Positions 1 through 9,895 of a stretch of DNA of 64,000 nt are shown here, piece after piece (positions within the stretch are counted from its first letter, which is position 1; every line of letters starts with the position of its first letter). Made by a program: the position numbers and the translations under genes. Location of the stretch: assembly GCA_029448655.1 (NCBI GenBank), contig JACCLO010000025.1:1-64000 (forward strand), given 5' to 3'. This stretch comes from Wolfiporia cocos (lineage: Eukaryota > Basidiomycota > Agaricomycetes > Polyporales > Phaeolaceae). Below the pieces are notes generated by a model, which worked only from the letters and a program-made list of their open reading frames with translations, made no database searches and was not told the origin of the DNA.

Positions 1-707
1 CGGGACGAGGAAAAACTGCGGAACACCAAGGGTACCACGGACAAGGGCAAGGAGTGTGCTAAGCCCGAGCGCGCTCCCCGAGCAGAGCCAACAGCAGAAG
101 AAAGGGCAAACTTGCGCAAGAGGAAGTGCCACTCTTGTAGCAAGACGCAGGCCGAGGCACCTGGTAAGGGATGCACCAAGACATCCTGGCACCAGCCAAA
201 CTGGCGGCCCAAGACCAACACCATCCCCGCCGCCAGTGGATCCGGAACACAGCGAACCCGGCAGGCTATCGCAGGGAATGACGCTCCCACGGTCCTTGGC
301 GAGATCCCCCAGGAGGACTTTGTCCGAATGGTGGCCGCCTGGGCTAAGGAAAACCCTGACGCCGCGAAGGAAGCCGGGTTCGCACCCACTCAGGTAAGTC
401 CCTTCCCCTCGAATCGTTTTTCAGTATTGGAAGTAGAAGAACCAGTAAACTCCCAAAAAAAATGATTCGGCTGCCACGGAGAACGACGAACCGGTGGATG
501 GACTATATGCGCTAGAGACCGGGGCCCCGATATTAGAACCAGTATCTGTACCTCTCACATCTGTAGAATCGGACATAGATGACGATGACGGAGCTTCAAC
601 ATGCTCCGACGACTCGTTTGTAACAGCCTTGGAGGCGCCTCCCACTGGAGCGTGGCGGGAGGCAAATACCGTGCTTAATTCCTCATGTTAATGTAACATA
701 TGTACCG
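1..707 (+). pseudogene. Gag C-terminal part with unusual zinc-knuckle-like motif (broken)
   Basis: The frame around 112-465 matches the C-terminal half of Gag in the right-hand copy. It includes a Cys-x2-Cys-x11-Cys-x5-His cluster (residues CHSC...C...H, about 127-205) in place of the retroviral CX2CX4HX4C knuckle. The frame is lost in a run of eight A at 455-463. It resumes from about 464 in another frame (acidic stretch ESDIDDDDGAST), ends at 691, and shifts again before the dUTPase start region at 708. In the right copy this whole stretch is one frame, so the breaks are secondary. Role in the intact element: capsid and nucleocapsid. Confidence 0.8.
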
Positions 708-1619
708 ATGGATATAGGCCCGGTAGTGACACCTGATGTGGAAATGGCAGACGCATCAGGTGCCACTAAGAAATCAGAAAAGAAGTTGCGGCGTAGACGC
801 ATCAAGAAAAAGACCGTCACGCTCGACATATATCTAGACCACCCGCGGGCAATCCCACCTGAGCGCAAAAGCAAAGGTGCCACTGGGTACGACCTCTACT
901 CTGCGGAGGAGGTCGTTGTCCCTAATGAGAAACGTATCACCGTAGACACTGGCATCAAGATCAGGATGCCAGCCGGTGTATACGGACGTATCGCTCCACG
1001 ATCTGGACTCGCCCTCAAAGGAGTTGACGTGGAGGGCGGTGTAGTCGACGAAGACTACACTGGCCGAGTAAAAGTCATACTGAATAATCAGACCGGGACA
1101 GATTATCAGGTCGAGTATGGGGACAGAATTGCCCAATTTATACTCGAATGCAACATGACACCCAACACCAAGATCGTCAAGTCGATCCGCAAAACCACAC
1201 GAGGAACACAGGGTTCCGGTTCAACTGGTGAGAAACTCAGGGGAAGTGTAGTGGTCATCCAGACGGGAAAACAGGGAAAGCAGATCGAAGTACCGATCAC
1301 TCTCCACCGCCCCGATGGACGTGCCCTCTTCACAAAGGCTCTCATCGATTCTGGTTCTACCGGATCGGTGATCAGTAAGTCCTACGTGGAAGAACACCGA
1401 CTTGAGCAGATCCCACTGGACCGCCCTATCAAGCTGTTCAACGCGGACGGATCAACCAACAGCATGGGGCTCATGACGCACTATGTCGAGCTTCAAATGC
1501 AGATCGACACGCACTTGGAAACCCGCAAGTTCCACATCACGGAACTCAGCTCTGCGGACATCTTTCTAGGCTTCGACTGGCTCGAAGACCACAACCCTTC
1601 CATCAACTGGAAGAAGTGA
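708..1619 (+). pseudogene. dUTPase-retropepsin segment of family A polyprotein
   Basis: This is an open frame of 303 residues. Residues about 45-165 carry all five trimeric dUTPase motifs: ATGYDLYSAEE, PRSGLALK, GVVDEDYTGR, YGDRIAQFI and RGTQGSGSTGE. About residues 175-303 form a retropepsin-type protease with the active site LIDSGSTGSVIS and the downstream IFLGFDWLEDHNP. The dUTPase would hydrolyse dUTP to dUMP and limit uracil incorporation during reverse transcription; the protease would cut the polyprotein. The frame ends at a TGA (1617-1619) where the right copy has Arg, so this copy is cut off from its RT. The start at 708 is only the first Met after a frameshift; the natural polyprotein begins in Gag. 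Confidence 0.9.
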
Positions 1620-3300
1620 CGGATCACGTTCTCCTGTGACTGCGAACACGAGCAGATCGAGGACGGTGATCACATTTACTATATTTTCGCTGACGCATGG
1701 ATCCAAAACAGGGACGAGTGCAGAGCGGACATTGCTGAACGAGCCCACGCCACGAAGGCAACAGAAATCGCCATCGCAACTGGCAAAACCACAGAAGCCA
1801 AGACGTTCGAGGAAGTCATACCCGAGTACTTGCACGAATTCAAAGACGTGTTCGAGGAAAAGGAATTCGACACACTCCCAGAACAGCGACCGTGGGATCA
1901 CGCCATCGAACTCTTACCCAATTCGGAACCATACGCGGGCAAGATCTACGCCCTTTCACCTAGAGAACAAGAAGCCTCGGACGATTTTCTAGAAGAACAA
2001 TTGCACACGGGCCGCATCCGCCCATTGAAATCCCCATGGGGAGCACCATTCTTCTTTGTCAAAAAGAAGGATGGGAAGCTGTGACCTATCCAGGACTATC
2101 GAAAGTTGAACCAGATGACCAAGAAGAACAAGTACCCACTCGCGCTCATTACGGAGCTGCTCAACAAGCTTAAATGCGCTAAGTACTTTTCTAAATTGGA
2201 CATTCTTTGGGGATACACCAATGTCCGAATCAAGGAAAGCGATGAAGAGAAAGCCACCTTCATCACTAATAGAGGGCTCTATGAGCCATTAGTGATGTTC
2301 TTTGGAATGTGCAATGCACCAGGCACGTTCCAGACCTTGATGAACGACATATTTAGAAACCTAGTCCTTATGGGGAAGGTCATTGTATACCTAGACGATA
2401 TCCTTATTTTCACGGAGAATCAGAAGGAACATAGAGAGATACTACGAAAGGTTCTTTTGGTTCTCCGTCAAAATAAGCTAACCTGTAAACCAGAGAAATG
2501 CGAGTTCAAGAAGTCTGAAGTAGAATACTTGGGACATATAATCTCTCACGGGGAAATCCGTATGGATCCCGTGAAGGTAGCTGCAGTAGCCGAATGGCCA
2601 GCACCTCGAAACAAGAAAGAAGTACAATCCTTCATTGGATTTGTGAACTTCTACCAGAGATTCATCCCGAAGTTCTCAATGGTAGCACGCCCCCTTATCA
2701 ATCTAACCAAAGATGGAGAATGGCAATGGGGCGTAACAGAACAGGAATGCTTTGACAAGTTAAAAAACATCTTCATCACAGCACCTGTACTAGGGATACC
2801 AAATGATGACGATCCCTTCCACATTGAGGCAGACTCCTCAGACTTCACAACTGGAGCTTGCCTCATGCAGAATCAGGATGGCATCTGGAAGCCCATAGCG
2901 TACCACTCAAAGACGCTACTACCGGCAGAACAAAACTACGAGATTTACGATCGCGAACTCTTAGCTATCATGCGCACCTTATATCACAAGACACGCTGCA
3001 GACCCAATGCAACATGCTTATGAGTGGCATAATAGCCACTCCCCCAAAAGGGCTACAATAATAGCTCATGCTGCTATCGAGGGTCCAGCTATATCTGTAG
3101 TTCATATTCCCACGCTCGGCGCCTATTAGACACTCTATGGTGTAGGCCATGTATGCCGGCGCCACGTACGGGTAATGTACCCTAGTTATTGCTCCGTAAT
3201 GTCTATGATATTATGCTTTTGCATTATCTGTGACACCTTAGACGAATGGCGGCATTTTGTAATGGGTGCCAAACACCCTGTAGAAGTATTAACGGACCAT
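1620..3300 (+). pseudogene. Reverse transcriptase and RNase H segment of family A (broken)
   Basis: From 1620 the frame continues the pol polyprotein. RT begins around the PYAGKIYALSPREQEA stretch, and the catalytic YLDDIL box is at about 2388-2405. The IISHGEIRMDP connection follows, then the RNase H start (FHIEADSSDFTTGACL, about 2818-2865). Breaks are TGA at 2082-2084, at an Arg position, and the 254-base LTR insertion at 2982-3235 that splits RNase H between MRT and LDEWRHF. Without the insert the two halves read straight on. The segment is non-functional. Tf2/Ty3-type pol sequences are the closest family I recognise. Confidence 0.9.
2982..3235 (-). mobile_element. Solo LTR, family D, inside RNase H of family A, TSD CCTTA
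   Basis: The insert is 254 bases and is flanked by a perfect 5-base duplication, CCTTA at 2977-2981 and 3236-3240. Removing it and one repeat restores the RNase H reading frame. On the - strand it runs from TGTCACAGAT to TTGTGATA, so the ends are TG..TA rather than TG..CA. The centre (about 3022-3050) is nearly identical to 47073-47105, part of a second copy at 47035-47266. The strand is inferred from the TGTCACAG start shared with the other LTRs here. No internal coding sequence is present. Confidence 0.85.
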
Positions 3301-5816
3301 AAGAATTTAGAATACTTTAAGACCCCACAGAAGATTTATCCGCGACAGGCCCGGTGGATGACGGAACTTGCCGAGTATGACCTACAACTCGTGCACATCC
3401 CCGGGAAGACCAATGGAAGGGCGGACGGACTATCCCGAAGAGGCGATCACAACGACAACAAGAACCACCTCGAAGGACAGATCGTCCTGAAGGAACACCT
3501 CTTCGCCAAAGACAGCGCAGAAAGGCTGAGATCCTCATTCTATACCCTACCTCACGGGATCACCCACGAGGAGGTAAAAGAGAGGGTCAAAGCGGAAGCC
3601 GCTCTCTACGACAAGGAGGTAGTAGAAGGATCAGTGGAAACGGCCGAGGACGGCCTACGCTACAGGAGGGGGAAGTTGATCATTCCGAGAGACGAGGAAT
3701 TAATCGGAAAAATCATTTCTTCATTCCACGACACGGTCTCGGCAGGGCACCCTGGCACGGAAAACACGTACACCGCCATTCACTGCTCGTATTGGTGGCC
3801 AAAGATGCGAAACGACATCCGCCAATACGTGAAGGCATGTATCAAGTGCCAACGCGCCAAGCCAGACCGCTCGAAGAGAGCTGCACCACTGAACCCGAAT
3901 CCAACACCCGCGCACAATTGGGAGAACATTTCCGTGGACATGATCACGGGACTCCCAACATCCAAGGGTCGGGACGCTATTATAGTAGTTGTAGATATGA
4001 AATCAAAGGACTATATCGCGGTCCCAACCACAACCAGGCTCACCGCCGAAGGTTGGGCCAACACATTTATAGATAAAGTATATGCACAGCACGGACTACC
4101 AAAGAAAGTATTTAGTGACAGAGGACCACAATTTGTATCGGACTTTATCAAGGACGTATATCGTAGATTAGGCATTGAAGGAAACCCTAGTACCGCGTTC
4201 CACCCACAGACAGATGGGCAGACGGAACATATGAACCAGGAACTAGAGGTGTACCTGTGATTATTTATTAACGACACACATACCAACTGGCCGGACTTAC
4301 TTCCGCTAGCTAGCTTCACCTACAAATGTCACATACATAGTAGCACGGGCTACAGCCCCTTTTACCTTACTCATGGATACCACCCATTTACAGGAGTGGA
4401 GGCACCAGAGCTGGAAGAGGGGGTGGGAACCGCCAAGGATTGGGTTGAACACATGCACGAAATCAGCCAAACCGTTTTGAAGAATCTCGAGAAAGCCAAA
4501 CTTCGTATGAAAGAATACTACGACCGGAAACGAACCAACCCTCACACGTACAATGAGGGAGACATGGTTTGGGTCGATGGGTGAAACATTAACAAGGGAA
4601 ACCCTACGAAGAAACTCGATTCGAAACAGTACGGCCCGTACAAGGTCACCAAGAAAGTCGGACATGGAGCATACGAACTGGACTTGCCCGCAGACATGCG
4701 TGGCATATACCCCATATTCAACCAAGTCCTACTACTCCCGTATTATGCTCCGGCTTTCCCCACCCAGAACCATAACGAACGGACGGAAAGCAATGACGCT
4801 CGCAGGCCTCTCAGGATCCTCGCATCCAGGGAAGACCGAGGGCGAGTTGAGCTGGAAGTCGAATGGTCTGATGGGACTACGACATGGGAAAGGAAACAAG
4901 GATTGACTCCCTGGCAGGATTTAGTAACCAAATTCTTCGAAGAAAGACCAACTGCTCCAGGCCATCAGTGGAAAAACAGACATACTGAATGGGACCCGGT
5001 GACCCAGGAATCCTGCCTGAGGTCGGCGTCTCCAACTGAGGGCGTTGAGAGGCTGGTTCACAACTCCAGTCTAGCACGCGTAGTCACACAGCAGAGGTTA
5101 AGGAGTTCAAGAGGGGAACACCCCCATAGTCGAGATTGATAAGTCTGAGGAGAACGCCTCAGACTTGAGAACGTTATATACATGCTGTGCACCGCTACCT
5201 AAAGGGTCGCCCTAAAGTACTGCGCAATGGCCCAAGCGCAGCGTCTAAGCAATCCATGGAACGCTTACATAATACACTGCATACTATTCTACTTGAATAC
5301 CCGGTGGTAACCTAAGCTCCCTATGTTAAATGCAACAGGTCATGTGATCGCTGCGCGCTATACCTCATGTCGCAGAATTAACTGTGACACCCGGAGTGGG
5401 AAGACTTCGAGAAGAAATCCATCGCCATGGGACTCAGGCAAAACCCGAACGAATTCATCATCCACGACGACGTAGATATCGACTTATTGAAGGAGGCGAA
5501 AATCCCCTTCTATATCTACCCAAAACAGCTCGTCGCCAGGAACTTCTGGTTTTGCAATCCAAAGACTCGTGTAATACAATATGGAATACAAGTGGGACAA
5601 TGCATAGAATCCACGATACCCAACAACCCGGGTTGGATCTATCCTGTACAGTATACCATACAGATGGCGAATCCACACATCTGTCAGAAACACGAACACG
5701 ACCATCCCTGTCACATTGACCAAAACTTCTGCAAAGTGATTGCTGGGCATGGGGACACGCAGCTAGAAGAGGGGGTACTGTCACAAGCCGATTTCTTTTG
5801 CCTAGCTAGTGACTAG
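3241..5816 (+). pseudogene. Integrase and chromo-like C-terminus of family A (broken)
   Basis: The frame continues RNase H (LDEWRHFVMG), then the integrase HHCC zinc region (HDTVSAGHPG...CIKC, about 3725-3855). The catalytic core has D (SVDMITG, about 3930), D (FSDRGPQF, about 4110) and E (GQTEHMN, about 4215), giving D,D-35-E spacing. A chromo-like domain with LRIL.SREDRGRVELEVEW lies about 4810-4870. TGA stops at 4258 and 4582 and a 390-base solo LTR at 5000-5389 break it. The end of pol (AGHGDTQLEEG...LASD, stop 5814-5816) runs 35 bases past the first base of the 3' LTR. In intact elements this part inserts the cDNA, and chromo-like domains can steer it to marked chromatin. Confidence 0.9.
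5000..5389 (-). mobile_element. Solo LTR, family C type, inside pol of family A, TSD CCCGG
   Basis: This 390-base insert has a perfect 5-base duplication, CCCGG at 4995-4999 and 5390-5394. It interrupts the codons for the stretch WDP|EWEDFE of pol. Read on the - strand it begins TGTCACAGTTAATT and ends CCTGGGTCA, like the family C LTR at 63006-63514 (TGTCACAGTTTT...CTTGGGTCA). It shares the TATA-type stretch (+ strand GTTATATACATG, about 5171-5183) with that LTR and with the solo LTR at 45437. It holds no coding sequence. Confidence 0.85.
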
Positions 5817-6151
5817 AGCCTGAACCCTTATCTTATCTAAGCGCGCGCCTAAGCAGTCACGTGCAAGACCCCAAACACCCTATCACGTGCTGTCAGCCCC
5901 CCGGACACTCTGTGCCGTGTACCTACACCCATTATAGGGTTTACCATAGTATCGGACTCTCAGCTTACGTAATAACTGTACAGTAGCCAAACAATGTACA
6001 AACAGTAGAATAGCATATATACTGGCCGACGAGCAGGGTAGCACCCCAGACTCGTCTTGGCCTTATACGCCTTGAGTAGCCTCAGATCAGGAATACGCTT
6101 TCACGCGAGTCATATTCCCCTGAGTAGTTGCTTGAGTTGTTGCTTGTGTCA
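5779..6151 (+). repeat. 3' LTR of left family A element (373 bp)
   Basis: The LTR starts TGTCACAAGC directly after the purine tract AGAAGAGGGGGTAC and ends GCTTGTGTCA, so its ends are a near-perfect inverted repeat. It holds a TATA-like box (CATATATACTGG, about 6023-6034). At 6048-6058 it has AGACTCGTCTT, the same 11 bases found at the predicted transcript start of the right copy. It is clearly homologous to 54943-55313. No matching 5' LTR is in the window. Confidence 0.88.
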
Positions 6152-6863
6152 CCCGAATATGTACCACGGCCCACCCGCTTTTTCACAGCCAAAGAACGAT
6201 GCCAAATTGCAAGGCCGTTTAATTTTATGGAACGCAATCGAGTATTATTTCCACTGCCTACCGAGACTCAGAGAGCCCGCCGAACAGGAGTTAGAAACGC
6301 GACGCTGCGTATTCCTGGTATGGGAAGCGACGGGAGACGTGAACCATCTGCACGCCCAACGAGCCCTCGGGCTACCCCAGTGCAACAGCAAAGAGCAAAT
6401 AGCACACCGCCTGTTCGACGATCTCCTTTGGTGCAGAGCATTACGAGGAGTTTGAGCGAGGTGCGTGGGAGCATGAACGAGACACCACCTCCCTACCCAC
6501 ATGGGCCGCGCGGAACCTTCACCGAGCCGCGCACCACTGGAGGTACCGACACAACGAATGCCTCTGCGATATCCCTTCCCTACGGGTACCAGCGAGGCCC
6601 TCACCCGAACAGCCTTGTCGACAATGTGGTTCCGCTAACCACTGGGTCCTCGACTGCCCCGACTATATTTGCCGAACTTGTGGGCTCAATCAACCAGGTC
6701 ATCGACAGAATGAATGCCGCCAACACTTCGTATGGCGAACTCCTACGACCCCGTCCCTTAGCGGGAATGGCGACATTTACAACGAGCAGGACGCCGAGGC
6801 CCTCTGAAGGAGGGGGCTTGGAGAATCCGTCGAGGCCGACGAATGCCTAGAGAGGGGCTGATG
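6152..6863 (+). mobile_element. 3' internal remnant of family B LTR element, ending in a purine tract
   Basis: This stretch sits between the family A LTR end and a family B LTR. A frame at 6128-6850 encodes a Pro/Ser/Thr/Arg-rich product with no domain I recognise; its first part overlaps the family A LTR, so that start is artificial. The last bases before the LTR, AGAGAGGGGCTGA, look like a polypurine tract, which supports a retrotransposon 3' end. Its upstream part is cut by the family A element. It could also be a non-coding filler of a non-autonomous element. Confidence 0.55.
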
Positions 6864-7275
6864 TTACGGTTATTTTGATTTTCAAATGTCAACAGAACTC
6901 ACCACTGGGCGAATACGATATAGGGACTTGTTGTGCAACCAACCCCCTGGCTACTCGTGACTCTACTGGGCGCATCCCCAGTTGTACTAGCATGTAGGGT
7001 GCGTTTCACTTTTGGCAGATCCAACTCTGCCACCGTTTCATCTTTATCATCCCGTAGCTGATAGATGGCGTTCAACCGCCATCTTCATTTCTATCTATCA
7101 TTTCAGATATATCACTCCATACATATCAAACATTTGATACTATAGCATAGATAGTAGCGGTGACATCTGGGATGGACTTGACCCCCAAAACCTAGCGTAG
7201 TATATAAACTCATGTACTTACTGTCGAAGCTCTTCAGCTCGACCTTGTTGTACAAACAAGAAGTCTTATACTCGT
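6864..7275 (+). repeat. Family B LTR, 5' two-thirds (3' part divergent or lost)
   Basis: It begins TGTTACGGTTATTTTGATTTT and aligns with the solo LTR at 54178-54886 (opposite strand) up to about 7275. The alignment includes the core promoter GTAGTATATAAACTCATGTA (about 7197-7216) and the following AGCTCGACCTTGTTGTA. After GTCTTATACTCGT the two copies part. The expected LTR end (...CCCGTAACA) is not found here, so this copy is truncated or has a different U5. It lies about 265 bases upstream of the start of the next gene and could act on its promoter. Confidence 0.75.
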
Positions 7276-7539
7276 ACTATCGCTGAGTTTGGATCAGCAC
7301 AGATATAACGGCATGTGTGACTGCGTGACTGATCGTTATGATCGATCTTGATTAATAAGCTTTGAGCTTATCACGCCAAGATCGGGACACTCCGAAGTAA
7401 TCTCTTGCAATACTGAACGCCGTTCTCATACTAACCAGATCCAAGCTTGTACCTCGCATCTAGAGATTACGTACGTTCACTATACTACATGTATATACTG
7501 ACATGATTAGTCCTGGCCGCCTAGCATTCGCCGCAAGTC

Positions 7540-7979
7540 ATGAAAACAGAGCTTGGTGCAGACGACTCATTCCAGCTGTATGATCTTCGTGTGGAGGTCA
7601 TCTGCCCAAAGGGACAACGTATTCTGTGTGGGGCCAAAGATGGTGATTACTTCATTCTCGAGGGCGAGATGCTCAAGCTGCCGCCAAACCAAGGCATCTC
7701 AATTTATTCGCTAGGTATGTAGAAAAACCTTAGAATGGTGGCTGTGTATCAGTATGGTGGTATCTACACAAGCATTGACTTTGATGCATCGCTTCAGGGG
7801 CTGTGCTGCCTCTGTTGGCAGCAAAGCAACGAGTAACCTCGCCGAATGACTGGATGTCCACCGATGCGGAGGTAGCATGTCCGGATCCGAACTGCCCGAG
7901 CCGACTACGAATTATCAGGACAGGCGTGCGTACATTCAGGCATGGAGATACCACATTGGTGCCACTGCCTCAATTCTAG
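7540..7979 (+). CDS. TIGR04076-type small protein, 118 aa, two exons
   Basis: Exons are 7540-7714 and 7798-7979; the intron has GTATGT...TTCAG and is phase 1. The product reads DLRVEVICPKGQ..., then GDYFILEGEMLKLPPNQGIS..SL.AVLPLLAAKQR, and near the C-terminus ACPDPNCPSRLRIIRTG. This layout (small soluble protein, central GD.F.LE.G, C-terminal ACPDP) is what I know as the TIGR04076 family, whose function is not established. The start is the first Met of the open exon. It ends tail to tail with the SET-TAD3 gene, with 59 bases between the stops. An LTR fragment lies just upstream. Confidence 0.72.
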
Positions 7980-8038
7980 GATGGACAAGATCATAGGTAG
8001 AACATCTCGTACCGTGTGTAAGACAAACGATGTATCAT

Positions 8039-9895
8039 TCATACATCCATTGAGGAGTCCAACCCGATACCATACTCTCTTGCTATCCTCTCCCCATCTT
8101 TCCATCTACCTATTCCAAAGCGATGGTTCACGCCATGCAATTTCGGCACGCACGCAACGCCCCCGCATCCGCCAGTACTGTTCATCGGGACTAGATAAAA
8201 TATCTCCTTCACACGAGAGTGCAAGAGAGCCATGCTACACATAACACATGGCTCGTGCGTCACGAATAGAGTGAGGGAGGTTAGCAGGTAATGAGCGCCG
8301 TTGCGTAGAGAAACGTCATGAGCATCGGCATCGTTCTCTATTGGAATTGGAAGTGACGAAAGGGCAGCAACAGCCTGTGTTTCACTGGACGTGGTGGCGG
8401 GTACAGCCGAGTTCTCAGTGTTTTTCGGAGATGCGCGTAGGTCTGCGATTGTGCGTACGACGTTCAGGATAGCGTGGCGGAGAGGATGCGCCTGCGACTG
8501 CCGTGTATCATGCGCGAAAATGGGTTCTGTCAGCTGTGTTGCGATTCTTGTCTCCTCGTCGTACGGGATAGGGACGTAAGTCGCTGTTGGCAACTGGATG
8601 TATTCGTATGCGTCAACCAATCTGTCGAGTGAATCTCATCTGCTCACCTCGCCCATCTGCTGAGCCTGCTGTGCTGCTTTCATCACCCGAATCATAGCCT
8701 CGTAGGCCCACATGACTTTGCCTGTAGGCCACTCCTCTGTCTCGTTCTTGCGCCTGGGTGCATAGACAGTAGGCCAATACGTATTCTTATGTGCAAGCGA
8801 CATCAAAGTGAGAGCGGCGGAGCACGGAACCGCAATTACATATGGGTGAGGGAGGTCAATGTCAGGCGGCAGTGTCGGCAGGTCTGGGCAGTCGCGAGTG
8901 TACGCGAGGAGGATGGTCATCTTGTCGCCTTGCCTACGAATACGCTTCAAGTGAGCCATAGATGGTGTCTCCAGCCCACTTTGCTTAAGCCATCTGAATA
9001 AGTCTCCTGAGAGACAGAAACAAGCCATCATTGTTCAGCTCGCACCTGAGCATGACAGTTGTTTGTCGGGCGTCCGGAATATCCACAACCCACGCATGTT
9101 CTAGTGGAGATTTATGTCAAACCAATTACAGTGTATATAATGACCCACCCGTGCGGACTGCATGGAATTCATCTTCTTCGTCATCGGATGTGAGTCTGAT
9201 TCTCGTGAACGGTAAGTCATCCTCCGAGATGACATCGTCAAGATTTCCGCCCTTGAACGAGCGCAATTGCTCCTCTAGTATGTTGGTCTCATTACCGAGT
9301 ATAGATAGGCCTCCCCAGCCGTCATCCGGCTCCTCTGATGCTGTCGACGTTCCGGCGTCTATCGGATCGAACCATAGATTGTGGCCGTAGAAGATACATA
9401 ATTCTTCATCTTTGTCAATGCGACGCGTTGCAGTATATCTGATGGACTCTGTGCCGACATCCAATGTATACGAGACATTGGGTGTCTGCGAGTGATTAAA
9501 TAAAGATCCTGTTTCCGATTTTAGAGCATAAGATTCTGGCTGTTTATTGACACTCACCAAGACCGAGAGCAAGCACCATCCTACCATCTCTCCACTTGAA
9601 CGTATAATGATCTAGAACAGTGTGTCTTCCATGTTCTTCGTATTCCTGCGACGAGAAGAGCAGAACGGGACTAATCTCGATCACGGTGTGCGCTTCAATC
9701 ACACGAGACGCTAAAACAGATGAGTGAGTGCTTAACTTCGTGAAAGACGCTGTACTTGGAAGAGGTACCAAACACTCCTCTTCCTTTTCCTTCGGAAATG
9801 GCGATACGACACCCTGTGCTGTTCAGATGCTCTGGAGCTTGCGCTTCTTGCTCCGCCTCTCCAGATATCTGAGCCGCAAAATTTGCCGGGTGCAT
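8039..9895 (-). CDS. TAD3: SET-domain protein fused to tRNA adenosine deaminase subunit TAD3, 531 aa, six exons
   Basis: Exons on the - strand: 9895-9769, 9710-9558, 9508-9149, 9100-9046, 8993-8648, 8593-8039. All introns are GT..AG, 48-59 bases, and the frame closes over 532 codons. Residues about 35-150 form a SET domain (GRGVFASRVIEAHTVIEISP, GSLFNHSQTPNVSY, DEELCIFYGHN). From about residue 233 the protein is TAD3-like: AWVVDIPDARQTTV, AHLKRIRR, then the deaminase zinc motif HPLRHAIL plus THEPCVMCSMALLHSR and HRFGIGRW near the end. TAD3 is the non-catalytic partner of TAD2 in making inosine at tRNA position 34. HAI in place of HAE at the catalytic position fits TAD3. The TAD3 exons have no in-frame Met of their own before the core, which favours fusion. 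Two separate genes remain possible. Confidence 0.78.

Larger units (their letters stand above)
1..6151 (+). mobile_element. Family A chromovirus (Ty3/Gypsy LTR retrotransposon), left copy, 5'-truncated by window edge, decayed
   Basis: Domain order on the + strand is Gag C-terminus, dUTPase, retropepsin, reverse transcriptase, RNase H, integrase, chromo-like domain, then a 3' LTR at 5779-6151. It aligns throughout with the better preserved copy on the - strand at 54943-63005. The coding region is broken by frameshifts near 460 and 690, TGA stops at 1617, 2082, 4258 and 4582, and two inserted solo LTRs at 2982 and 5000. It cannot make a complete polyprotein. The 5' LTR and the start of gag lie outside the window. 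The sequence after its 3' LTR looks like the inside of another element (family B), so A probably inserted into B. Confidence 0.93.

Noticed and set aside
6057..6455. Frame of 132 residues starting inside the family A LTR
   Set aside because: It begins in the LTR U5 and overlaps another frame; no domain is recognisable.
9046..9097. Separate TAD3 start at 9097 (MRGLWIFRTPDKQ)
   Set aside because: That frame does not fit the TAD3 N-terminal pattern and needs a 39-base intron. The alternative frame (AWVVDIPDARQ) fits with a 51-base intron and joins the SET exons.
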